Assembly: GCA_019137255.1 (NCBI GenBank)
Contig: WPDH01000159.1
Location: forward strand, 62,001-126,000
DNA length: 64,000 bases
Direction: 5' to 3'
Source of the DNA: Corinectria fuckeliana
Taxonomy: Eukaryota > Ascomycota > Sordariomycetes > Hypocreales > Nectriaceae
Under the pieces are notes generated by a model, which saw only the letters and a program-made list of their open reading frames with translations, did no database searches and was not told the DNA's origin. The position numbers were made by a program, and so were the translations under genes. Positions 54,249 through 64,000 of this stretch are shown here, piece by piece. Position 1 is the first letter of the stretch. The number at the start of each line of letters is the position of its first letter.

Positions 54249-55340
54249 GTTGGTGGATGTCTCGAACGATGGGAGAATTGAGTGTGTCAATGCGACGACG
54301 AGAAGAATGGAAGTTGGCGTGAGCGAGTGACTAAGTAAAGAGAGTATATTATGTGTGTACGTGTAACAGGACGTTCCAACGGAGAGAAGCAGATGTGATG
54401 TATACGCAGTACAGGGACGGTGTAAGTGGCGTCGAGTGTAGACTACGCCATGGCAGCCAAGGCATCCTCCAGGATCAATCCAACCCAACCCTTCAATACA
54501 AGATCAAACAAAACATCACCAGGCAAGGGGTCTAGGACAGGAGACCAACGAAGGGATACGTTACCTTGGGACGAGAGGGGCTGGTACAGAGCAACACCAA
54601 TAGGCCGCTAAACGCCACCATCGTCAACCAGAAACAAGTCAGCCCCCCCCCCCCAGCGTTTACCTTGTGAGACGAGGACAAAGAGACCAGAGAACCAGGG
54701 GCAGGTTTGCCTACCTACTTATCTAGGCCCCTCGGAAGCATCGCTCGCAGACTCGGAGGATCCAGATCCCAGGAAAGAACAGAGCGGGGGTTTCAGTCGG
54801 ACCATTTCCCTGCGGTGCAAATCGCGACTTTGGCGCACCTTCGGGATCGGGACATTTGGAGGGAGGGGATGAATCCTTCCGGGTACCTATGCAGTAACGA
54901 ACGAACCAACCTACATGCAACGTGCCTGTGCCTACGATTCGGAGCTTCAAGAGAGGTTGGTTTACGAGCCCCTGAAACGACGGGCCTCCCTCTGCAATGG
55001 ACATGCGTGCATGCTATGGGTCGCTTCAAGATGAAGACCGGCATTGACATGTGGCAACTCGTAGTTTATTATCGCCTTCATGGCACACGTCTCGACTCCG
55101 ACAGGGCCGGCTCTGTACTTCGCTTGGAATCAATCATTCACTATACTACTGGTAGAAAGAGAATGCCCCGCTGAGTATGCCACGCCCAGAAATAGCGCTG
55201 CCATATACAAAAATACAATGCTTTGCTGCGGCCTTCTAAACCTCCATCCCACAGCATCCGTATCCATGTCCGTGTCCGCTCCCATATCAACCTGTGCCGC
55301 TTGTTATGTTGCAACCGCTGCTTCTCGCTCGCTCGCTCCG
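54249..55340. other. Intergenic between GH71 promoter side and SIP5 3' end
   Basis: About 1.1 kb with short open frames only. A poly-C run (13 or more) lies near 54640-54653. No gene supported. Confidence 0.55.
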
Positions 55341-57978
55341 TCATTCCATCACTCCGTCCTGCCCCAATCGTGTCGTCCGCGTCGCCACGTTCGAGTGCCC
55401 GAGCTGCTTGCTCTCATTATCGCCGTCCCCTGGTGCCGGAGTCTCGGGCGTTATCGTCAGCTCCGGCGTCGGCATATTGCTCCGTGTTCGGCCGTCGTCC
55501 ACGCCCAGGGTATTGCTGGTGTGCCGTCCGCGCTCCTCCACGTGTTCCGCCTCGGCCTCGTCCTTATCTTCCTCCTTGACCTGTGATAGAGGGCGCAAGT
55601 AGCCTGGAACGTCCCTGGGCGACTCGGGTTCCTCGCCCTGCGTCGAACAGTCGATGTCGGCCCCGACCATTTGCGCAAGGCTGCTAAAGTTGAACATGGG
55701 CTCGCTGCCGGCGCTTCCTGCATCCCGGTCTCCGTCATCGCTGTAGCCGCCGAGGCTCAGTCCGCTCGAACGGGGGCCTCCGTCGGGACCTGGATATCCG
55801 GGACCAGTAAAGCTTCCCGTGGGGCTGTCCCCGGTCGACGATCCTATGGAAGACGCATTGCTCATTTGTCGCAAATGCGAGCCCCCTCGAGTCGCCGTGG
55901 CCGGGAGAGGCAGAGAGCTCGACGACGAGCTTGGCTCCCCTTGTGCTTGTGACTCTTGAGGCCCTCTATCGACCCCCTTGCCCTTGTCCGACGTGTGGCT
56001 GTCGCAATGCTCCTTACCCTTGGTTTCTGACGACGGCTCCGGCGACTTGGAATGCTGCGACGCGCTCGACATTGTCGCCTCCATCCGCAAGTTGCTCGCT
56101 GCACTGTTTCCTCGTCTGCGACCGAGACCCCCCAGCGAGAGACTACTGGCGCTCGCGCCGCTCGTCGTCCCGTTGTAAGGGTTGCCGCCCTGCTTCTTCA
56201 ACGCCTTACGTTCCTCCTTCTCGCGCTTCTTCGTCTCCTTTCGGATTGCCTTTTCTTCCTTACGTTTGCGGTCTTCTTCAGCAGCAAGGGATAGACGTAC
56301 CGCTTCCATAAACATCATCTCCTCCAGCTCGTCCATCCTACTCCGACGACCACCGAGAATGTTCCGAGAGGATCCTCTAGCGCCAGGTTCGGGACCCTCG
56401 GTCGCCTCATTCGGGGGGTCCACTTGGCCCTCAATCGGCGTGTTGGCGCTCGAGTTGTTTCCCGTGTTCCTTCGGCTGAAGCGGCCGGGTCGGAGGATAG
56501 ACGATCGTTGGTCGCTTCCGCCCATAAGGAAAGCCGCAGTGTGGAGGGCAGTTGCGGCGGCGGCTCTGCGCGCTTGGTGCGCGCGGGCCGAGGCCAACTT
56601 GGACGCCCAATCCGGGCGTACCCGGTCGGTGGTGATGACGTTGGGTGCGTTGGCCGAAAGACTGTGGGTTCGTCTTCGCCCCGTATGTGAGGGTGAGATT
56701 GGGAGGGTCGCGTTCAAGGAGCTCTGGGAGGACATTGCTGTGGCTGAGTTGAAGTGTCCGTTGGGGGACGAGTAGACGAGACCTCTTCGGAAGGGGGGCG
56801 GTTCGTAGGTAACACCAAACTCGGGTTGTTGGCAATACGGGCATGCGGACGGCTCCGAGATGAGCATCTCGGGGGGGTCGTCGGGGGTCAGGCCTTCCTG
56901 CGGGTTCCTGGCTTCGCCGTTGGGGTGATGCTCGGGAAGGTGGGGATCGGCGCGTTTGATCTGGACGAAGCATTCGGTGCAGATTGGCTGGTCGCAGCAC
57001 CGCGTGTGATTCAGATACGGAGGGTAGGATAGGAAGCAGATGGGACAATCGTCGGCGTCCTTGTAGAGAAAGACCTCAGTCGGCTGCCCATTGACGAACG
57101 GATCGTGGGGCAACGTGACCTCCTTGGGCCCCAAGTCTGTCGACGACGCATTGCGAGAGCCCACACTTAGGGCCGCCAACGCGCGCGCCGCCCTGGGCTT
57201 GAAGGGCGATGACGACTTGGTCGGAGCGGCAGATGGTGAGGGGAGGCCCGATCCGACGGCAGATCCGCTACGATCTGACGCAACGGAGAGCGATCTAGGA
57301 CCCATCGGGACCGTCAGGCTGTGGAGGTTCTGGCTCGGAGAGGAGTGATGGTCGGCCGGGGGCAGAGGTACGGGCATCAGCTCCGGGTCTGGAGTCGCAT
57401 CGGCGGCAGGTACAGGTAGACCCCGAGCTGCAGCTATAAGTTGGTGCTCGTTCCAGCTCGAGGACCAGTCGTTGAGGCCGCGCCAAAACGGAGCGAGCTT
57501 CCTCTCGATCTAAACATCAGACGTAGTCAGCGTATGCGAGCTTACGAGTACCAAGGAGTTGAGGGTTCAGGGGGTGTACCACTAGCTGCCTCACAACGGG
57601 CTTGCTGAAATCCTCGGTGCCAGTGTAGGTGCCGAGTGTAACCAGATAGCCTCCATCAACATGCTCCTCGCGAAGACTCCGTTCACGTTCTTTCGCGCGT
57701 GCAGCACGCTCTTTCTCAAGTTTTCTGGCCTCGCGCTCCTGCCTCGTCTCGCGGCGCTCAAAGGGGGCATCCTGGCGTTCACTGTTCCGGGACGAGCTAC
57801 CGAGGCCAAAGATGTTGAGTTCGGGCCGGCTCGAGCGATGCCGTGACCTGGCGCCGGCTTCTCTTGCAAGCTCGCGAGACAAGCCTATGGGATCGCCGTT
57901 GGCCGAGGAGCGACGACGGCCCTGACCAGACTCGTCGTAGCCGTCGGGGCGAGACTCCTTGGTGCTTGAGTTGCCCAT
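55341..57978 (-). CDS. SIP5: Sip5-like protein (Snf1-interacting), RING-like, N-myristoylation motif
   Basis: Exons 57978-57580 and 57509-55341 total 2568 nt (855 residues). Sip5 was found in yeast as a partner of the Snf1 kinase and Reg1-Glc7 phosphatase. The N-terminus MGNSSTKESRPDG fits N-myristoylation. A charged helix (ERRETRQEREARKLEKERAA) is followed by PVVRQLV spliced to IERKLAPFWRGLNDWSSSW, the family core. Residues about 270-300 hold the Cys-rich region (CPICFLSYPPYLNHTRCCDQ then PICTECFVQIKR), and SACPYCQQPEFGVTYEPPP follows. The rest is Ser/Pro-rich, with an acidic helix (MDELEEMMFMEAVRLSLAAE). The donor chosen is GTACAC at 57579, since later GT sites break the frame or lose conserved residues. 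Confidence 0.88.
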
Positions 57979-60900
57979 GGTTGACAGCAGAGAGAGGATG
58001 GAGGATGGAGGATGGGGAGGGTTCTGGTAGAGGAGGAACGAACGTCGAGCCTTGACTGGCAAGGTTGGCAAGGTTGACAGGGACCGGGGTTGATGGAAGT
58101 CGTCGTTCAGCGGGACACGGGGCAACTCGCTGTGCTGGCGGTGGCTCCGAGTCTGGGTTTGGGTGGGCGGTGAATATACGGATAGTGAATGTTTCTTTCG
58201 ATAGAGCACGACGCCCCAGACACGGCGAGCGGATCAACGAACGAGATGGCGTCTGCTTACGCAGGTGTGGTGCGGTGGACGACGAGCTGCACAGCCCGTG
58301 TTTGCTGGAGGTTGGTTCTCCCGCAATGGGTAGCAAATAGCGAGGTGCGTCAGACGACGAGAGTCATCGACCTGGGCATTTCGGTTCCACAGGAGGAGAA
58401 TCGCGCGCGGCTCGATGGATGGTAAGTTCGAGGTAAGAATGAGCGATGCTGAATGACGGGCGGGTGCGCGGCGAGTGGGTTGTCGATGACCCGCGCTAAG
58501 ACGTAAGATGTAGTCTAGATACGGCTTGAAGGTGACGGGAGGTGGGCGACGGCGAGTGACCAGCCAGTTGGGTGGTTGGTGAGACAGACAGAGAGTATCA
58601 AGTACTAGGCGTCGGCGTTGATAAGGCGGCTCTCGGCTGTGGCGGGATGAGATTGGGAAATGGTGTTGTATGAATGGGGGAAGAAGGACGTCGCGGATTT
58701 GCCGGTAGCGGACGTAGGATGACCGGGGGGGGGGGGGGGGGGGGGTNNGGGGGGGGGGTTATGGATGGATGGATGGGAGACTGTCGGCCGAGAGACAATC
58801 CGTAAACAGCAAAGACAGGAAGCGGCGAGGGACGGCGAGACACAACGAGAAGAAGCGAGGAAGCAAGGAAGCGAGGAAACGAGAAAGAGACACAGAGAGA
58901 CAAATGTGAAGGGCGGAAGGTCCAGACGTCGTCGGTTGTCCAGGCGGCGGGGTGCTACATGGAGGACGAGGGATTGGTGGCGGCGATTGAGAGACGAGGC
59001 TCTTTGTTGTTGGCAAGGCGACGGGATAAGCTGGGCTGGGTGACACCTGAAGATGGAGACGGAGATGGAAAAAAATCTGGCGAAAGGAATTCGGTGGGTA
59101 GAGTTGATGAGACTTCACGGAAGCATTGAAGAATTGGTCGAGTAATTGCTTGATGACTGAGGATTGAAGAATGAAGAATGAAGCCCTAGAGGGGTCCCTT
59201 TACAGTACAGGGCATTCATCGCCCACAAGCTCCAAAGCTACAGCGGCACCTCACCTAGGTACCTACCTATCCACCATGCCCCTCCCCCCGCAAGCCAAGT
59301 GCTAATAGCAGCGGGGGGGGGCTAATTAAGCTGGCGCCAAACTTGGAAATTACCCGCGACAGAAGTGCCTGGCTGGGCCTGGCGCGAGCATTCCGTGAAT
59401 AGGTAGGTAACCCCAAGTAGACCTAGATAAGTATCTACATCTAATAAGTGGTTGATGTGGGCGAGTGAGTAAGTCACAGTTTAGAAATGCTGCTTATGGC
59501 TGGCTGGCTTCTGTCCCTGATGGCTTCTGTCCCTGAATACATACATGCGAATGCTTCTTGGCGCCTTCGGATGAGAATACCGCCAACAGAGCAACTTGGT
59601 AATTCCCCACCATTGACACTTATCAACTCCACCATGACTCCATCTCTACGTCAGATCCAGCTGGGTCGTCCAGGCTCTCATCAAGGGTGCATTTGCAGAT
59701 GGAAGACGCGCACTCACTGTCCCAACTCCAAAGATGTATGTACCCGAAACTCCATCGTGCTCCCCCGAGGCTGTCCTCGTCATGGAAGCTGAGTTGCGCT
59801 CAATGCTCGTCTCTTCTTCTCCGTGTTTCAACCAGTGGATCTCAACCATCACGCGACATCTGCGTCTCCGAGAGATCCGGTTGCCACCAACCCTTTGTTT
59901 GGGTCCCTATGTAAGTATGTATCTACCTCTCTCAACCGCTGCCCGCAGAGTTACTTTTGTGTATTAACCGGAACTTTTGTTCCCCCACTGTAATACCTAG
60001 GTAATCGTGGTTGAGACGGCATTCCCCGTCTTTACTCCTACACGGGCTCCATTGGACTGCAAAGCTTTCCCAATCGACGCCCTTGTAAAGCTGCTGCCTG
60101 ATTGACTTGCGGTGCGTTCTATCCCAGCAGGTATGTAATCTAGTAGATACCTAATTACGCGGTTCAAAGAGTATTGGCGACTTGAGTTCGATATGCACTT
60201 CTTCTTGCACTTCTTCTGTGCAGGTACAAGTACATGTGCTTTATAGATACCGGGTAGACTTCTATCCAGCTAGACACATACCTAATAATTACCTTGTATC
60301 GAACGTTTCATGCTTCCATCGCGAATACGCCGTAACCTTGCAAGTTTCTGCGCCAGTCAGACACGTGTGCAGACCACACTTGCTATTTCCTCACGATTAC
60401 TACTACGAGATATACCCCTCCGCCACCATCGATTCACGCTGCAACCAGTCTGATTCGAGGAGCCGTCTTGAGTCCCGGTTCCATCGACGCGCAAGCTACC
60501 CTACTGCTGGCCTCAACCATTGAAACTCGCCAACCACTGAGGTGCAATGAGTCATCCTTAGAACCCGAGTACTAAGAGTACTAACCTAACTTGATCCCTA
60601 ACATCAATTACTAAGTTCAGCCTCTGGTCTTCTCTGCGGACGAGGCTCATCAATGATGTCGCACCGAAAACCAGGTTCCTTGCATTCGCCGACTTTCTTA
60701 AGCACCTTGTCGTTGATAAATGATTTTCGATCGCTACGTAGGGGACTCCGGGCTATGCAGCACTTGATGTCGTGTAAGAGAACACGGTGAACCTCCAATC
60801 GATAGCACAGCACAATAAGGGAATTGGTTGGTTTACATCACAACACATTAAAATGCCAAAGCGCACGAGGTAGCACAACACCAGTTAGGACCTGGGTCTT

Positions 60901-60994
60901 GTTACACCGTCATCATAACCCTCATAAATCATAACCTCATGGGTATCTATCCAAAAACCTCAACCAATGCAAATGTCTATCCACGCACATCCGT
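57979..60994. other. Three-kilobase intergenic region upstream of SIP5
   Basis: Contains the SIP5 promoter and leader, a G-run with two undetermined bases at 58747-58748, a short ATGG repeat (58760-58775) and low-complexity GAGAGA/AAGGAAG sequence to about 59180. Open frames within it are short and motif-free. Confidence 0.6.
58725..58758. repeat. Poly-G tract with two undetermined bases
   Basis: 21 G, then T, then NN, then 10 G. The Ns mark an assembly join or unresolved homopolymer, so the true length is unknown. It lies about 750 bp upstream of the SIP5 start and is followed by a four-unit ATGG repeat. Confidence 0.9.
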
Positions 60995-63262
60995 CTATCT
61001 CGTCGGAGCCCACGCCTGCAGCCAGCCCCTCATCCTGTCTAAATTCCTCCTTTCCGCCTCTGCAGCCGCGACGCACCATTCCACGTCCCAAACCCCTTCC
61101 GCTGCCATCATTTCCGCAAGCTTGCGGCTTTCCTGGCTCGTTTCGTCGACGCAAAAGTACAGCGGCTCCTCGAGGTTCGCCACGGTAGCGATGAGTGGCT
61201 TGACGAGCGGTAGCACGCCTGCGGCGCTGGATGGCTTGGCGTCAAGGCCAAGATTGGACCGCCCCGTCTTGCACCACTCGTTCCCGCAATGGGATTTGCC
61301 ACAGCCCGTCATCATCTGCCCAAGGTATCGTCGCTCGATTCTCCGTCGGAGTGCCTTGCCCTCCGGATCATGCATGCTCACGTACAGTGGCCCGAAGCAG
61401 ATGGAGCACAGGCCGATGTCGTTCCCGGCGCTCTGGCCTTGCGACACCCGGTGCTTGACCTGTCCTCTAGAGCCCACGCCATACAGTGTACGCCCGCAGT
61501 TGGCGTTCCGGCATACGGGAGGCTTCGCTCGAGAAACCTTGTCGAGCTCGTGATGCTTGAGATGAGTCTCCATATCCCGCAGGCGGACAATCTTGTTGCA
61601 GAGATGGCACTCCGTCGTCCGAGCACCATCGGCAAGCTCATGGGCGGTCATGCCCGACAGAACCACTTCCGGACTCGGATTGAATGGGTCGCCTTCTTGG
61701 GGAACTTCCAAGTGGCAAAACCGACAGAGGATAATCTTCCCTGGGCAGACACTTGTCCGATGCCTCGCCAGGTCAGGCTTTGAGTTGGTGGAGAATTCGC
61801 AAGAAGGGCATTGCTGATGTGTGTGGAAGACATCGTCGTGCTTCATCCGACCGAAGGCGGAATTCCCGTGAGCGGTGTCTTTATCGCAGTGCCAGTGCTC
61901 ATCCCACTCAGGCGAACCCTTTTTGAACACCGCCTTGCAATGCGGACATACGATGTTGTTTCTTCGACAAAAGTTCTCGTGCAGAATCATGGTCCGCTTG
62001 GGCACCCATTGGAGGCAGTTGTTGCACTGCGCATCGTCTGAAGAGTGTTCATCTCCATCGATAGTGACAGGTTCCGCGCTGCTGTCGTTTGGGATGGCAG
62101 CCTTGGCCCGGAGACTGTACTGAATGGGTGTTGCTAAGCTCGCAGGGGCGTCGGGATGGCTGTACCCATGAATAGAGATAAGAACATTTTCTGCGCCATC
62201 GAGCTCCGCATTTGAGGGAGCTAGAGAGATTGTCTTGCTACCGTTTATGGGAGGCGAAAGGTTACCAAAGACATGAACCAACTCTCGAGGTGGTGCCCGC
62301 TGTTGGGAGGACTTGGGCGTGACAAACAGATCGAGCGCGTCTGTATCCTGACCAACAGTCAGCTCAACAACTAGAGGCTGCGAACGATTCCACGAAGGCA
62401 GAACATAATCGACGTAGTCTCCGGACAGGACCTGTCCTTCCACAGGCTTCCATATATCGATCTCGCTGCCCGCTGAACTGCCATTTTCAGCCCCTCTCTC
62501 AACTTTAGTAATGATACGTCTCAACGTCTCTCGAGCTTGCTCCTCGTCGAGAGCTTCAATATCCACCTCGAGATCAGTGTCCACAACACATATGGCGTCT
62601 CCTTCGGGGGCGACCTTGTCCACGAGTAGCTTGAACTCCTCGCCCTGGACACCTTTGACTGCCAACATGGTGCCTTTGCTAAGAGTTGTGAAGCTCTCTC
62701 GTAACTGTCGTTCGAGAAGCGGCTTCCAGTCGTCCGGATTGTAGCCTGCCTCGAGCGGCCGCAGGCGAACGTATGTTCCCTTCGGAAGTTGTCGCGCCTG
62801 AACCACGACCTCAACGCCGTCGAGACCCATCTTCTGGCCACTTGTGTCTGCTGTATCGCTGAGATCGGAAACGTCTGCCAGACTGGCGGGAAGAAAGTCG
62901 GCGTCTTCGATTCCCAGGGCTTCCATGAGGAAAGGGCTCAAGCCCACTACCCCCTCTGACGCAGAAAACTCCCGGATGCCAGCGTACACGGCATTGTTGT
63001 TCTTCGGGTTGACAAGACGGAATATGAGAGGGTTCGGAAGCTGGTGGGTGTTCTCGGGATCAGCTAGACGATTCGCTGTGGACGAATAGTGGCCGAAACG
63101 GTCCGGGGAAGCTGGGGGTCGAGATCGCGCGGCTGTGAGGAGCTGCTCGAGGGCAGACTGAGGGAGGAGAATCTTGTCGCCGCGAAGATTCTTGGATGCT
63201 GTGACGGAGGGGTGGAGGACGGGAAACGACTCGGACCATAGCAAGGGTGCTGGTTCGTCCAT
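60995..63262 (-). CDS. UFD1-domain protein with TRAF-type zinc fingers and AZUL-like C-terminus
   Basis: Single exon, 755 residues. The N-terminal region has a UFD1-like start (GDKILLPQSALEQLL; NPLIFRLVNPKNNNAVYAGI) and the UFD1 substrate-binding fold segment (LRPLEAGYNPDDWKPLLERQ; LRESFTTLSKGTML). UFD1 proteins serve the Cdc48 segregase in ubiquitin-dependent degradation. About residues 420-560 hold Cys/His clusters of TRAF type (CNNCLQWVPKRTMILHENFC; VCPHCKAVFKKG; QCPSCEFSTNSKPDL; LCRFCHLEVP; ECHLCNKIV). Near 640-705, RRYLGQMMTGCGKSHCGNEW then CKTG and LYFCVDET resemble the AZUL zinc domain of UBE3A. The protein is twice the length of canonical Ufd1 and is probably a separate fungal family, not the Npl4 partner. 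Confidence 0.85.
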   Translation of the reverse strand: MDEPAPLLWSESFPVLHPSVTASKNLRGDKILLPQSALEQLLTAARSRPPASPDRFGHYSSTANRLADPENTHQLPNPLIFRLVNPKNNNAVYAGIREFSASEGVVGLSPFLMEALGIEDADFLPASLADVSDLSDTADTSGQKMGLDGVEVVVQARQLPKGTYVRLRPLEAGYNPDDWKPLLERQLRESFTTLSKGTMLAVKGVQGEEFKLLVDKVAPEGDAICVVDTDLEVDIEALDEEQARETLRRIITKVERGAENGSSAGSEIDIWKPVEGQVLSGDYVDYVLPSWNRSQPLVVELTVGQDTDALDLFVTPKSSQQRAPPRELVHVFGNLSPPINGSKTISLAPSNAELDGAENVLISIHGYSHPDAPASLATPIQYSLRAKAAIPNDSSAEPVTIDGDEHSSDDAQCNNCLQWVPKRTMILHENFCRRNNIVCPHCKAVFKKGSPEWDEHWHCDKDTAHGNSAFGRMKHDDVFHTHQQCPSCEFSTNSKPDLARHRTSVCPGKIILCRFCHLEVPQEGDPFNPSPEVVLSGMTAHELADGARTTECHLCNKIVRLRDMETHLKHHELDKVSRAKPPVCRNANCGRTLYGVGSRGQVKHRVSQGQSAGNDIGLCSICFGPLYVSMHDPEGKALRRRIERRYLGQMMTGCGKSHCGNEWCKTGRSNLGLDAKPSSAAGVLPLVKPLIATVANLEEPLYFCVDETSQESRKLAEMMAAEGVWDVEWCVAAAEAERRNLDRMRGWLQAWAPTR

Positions 63263-64000
63263 AGCGATTCGAGCGCAGACTGATTCGGCTTCCTAGCTGC
63301 TTGTTGTTGGTGTCAAGACGAAGTAGACGGTCGATAGTGGAGTGCGGGGCGACAAGGTTGAGCTAGGAACGCGAGACGACAGAAGCAGAGATGTTTCGTA
63401 GAGAGCTTTCCATGTCACTTGAGTTCGAGTTCCGAAAGAGAGACAGGTCGTAATTGTGCTTTTTGTTGTAGTATGGTGACGATGATGTTGCCGCCTGCGG
63501 CCATGTTCAATTGCTCAGTCAGCGGATTCGGTGATATTCTACCCGCATCAGGAAGCATCAGAGATGGAGGGGCACCATCATGTGACTCCCTGGGGTCCAA
63601 CTTTGCTCTAGGGTAGGTTATTTTCAGCTTGATGTGAACGAACATGGCAACCATGGGGACGGACTATTTCTCATACTATCCACCGAGGCCTACCTGAGGC
63701 TACACAGTACAGTATTCCTAGCTTACATCCCAGACTAGCACGGGGGAGCTGCCTTAGCTACAACCCAAAGCGCCTTACAATGAATAGCTTCTCCCGGCAT
63801 CCAACAGCCGGGCTGCCGTTGGCAGTTCGGGACCGGGAGTGGTAGGCGCCGGAACCAAGGCACGAAGGCCGATGTGATGGATGTCGAGACCGTTTGAACC
63901 GATGAAGCCGACAGAATGCGTCAACACCTCACAATGATCTCGGTACATGCTACTCCTCCAACTCGCCAGCCGATCAACTGCGCAAGCTTCGCTCGAGACG
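63263..64000. other. Upstream region at right edge
   Basis: Contains the promoter of the UFD1-domain gene. No further gene is supported before the window ends. Confidence 0.55.

Noticed and set aside
1..64000. tRNA genes, CRISPR arrays or a secondary-metabolite cluster
   Set aside because: I looked for T-loop motifs, regular short repeats and PKS/NRPS/terpene signatures and found none I could support.

Overview
This window is nuclear DNA of a filamentous ascomycete (Pezizomycotina), most likely a Sordariomycete. The genes have many 45-90 bp GT-AG introns, compact spacing, GC-rich third positions and fungus-specific families: UDP-galactopyranose mutase, GH71 alpha-1,3-glucanase, a Zn2Cys6 regulator, Sip5 and a CxC-repeat metallothionein-like protein. 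The species is inferred only to this level.

Layout: (1) 1-1781 UDP-galactopyranose mutase, running off the left edge. (2) 1.8-8.7 kb is a gene-poor, decayed stretch with transposon-like repeats, a possible kinase remnant and an RBR-type E3 ligase gene broken by an in-frame TAG. (3) 8.8-12.6 kb holds a non-secreted GH16 glucanase-like gene and a nine-exon MFS sugar transporter. (4) 13.6-25.2 kb holds a TRF4-type nuclear poly(A) polymerase, an unknown small protein, a tandem pair of tiny Cys-rich proteins with Arg tails, Yip1, RCC1 and the CxC-repeat protein. (5) 26-37 kb is a mosaic in which a D-amino-acid oxidase, an aldo-keto reductase, a C2H2-like regulator and a GPI-type beta-lactamase-like hydrolase alternate with members of one MITE family. 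(6) 37.5-63.3 kb is mostly housekeeping: a Zn2Cys6 regulator, Rtf2 and TOR kinase (divergent), glucosidase II beta, a GCIP-like protein, a GH71 glucanase, Sip5 and a UFD1/zinc-finger/AZUL-like protein.

The most distinctive signal is the MITE family. Four copies (26094-26369, 27887-28124, 29572-29791, 36909-36986) share the terminal inverted repeat GTGCTATTCGGGCTGTA and 8-bp target-site duplications, which points to hAT. At least two further fragments (about 5083-5244 and 8569-8640) carry family sequence. One copy duplicated a target that includes the stop codon of the D-amino-acid oxidase gene, and that gene is bracketed by two copies. The second distinctive signal is the tandem Cys-rich pair (18404-18616 and 19036-19275), which aligns without gaps through seven cysteines.

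Functionally, the housekeeping genes cover nutrient signalling (TOR, Sip5), ER and Golgi work (Yip1, glucosidase II beta), the Ran cycle and RNA surveillance (RCC1, TRF4), replication-fork control (Rtf2) and cell-wall glycans (UGM, GH16, GH71). No biosynthetic gene cluster is evident. Splice junctions were assigned by eye from consensus sites and family homology.
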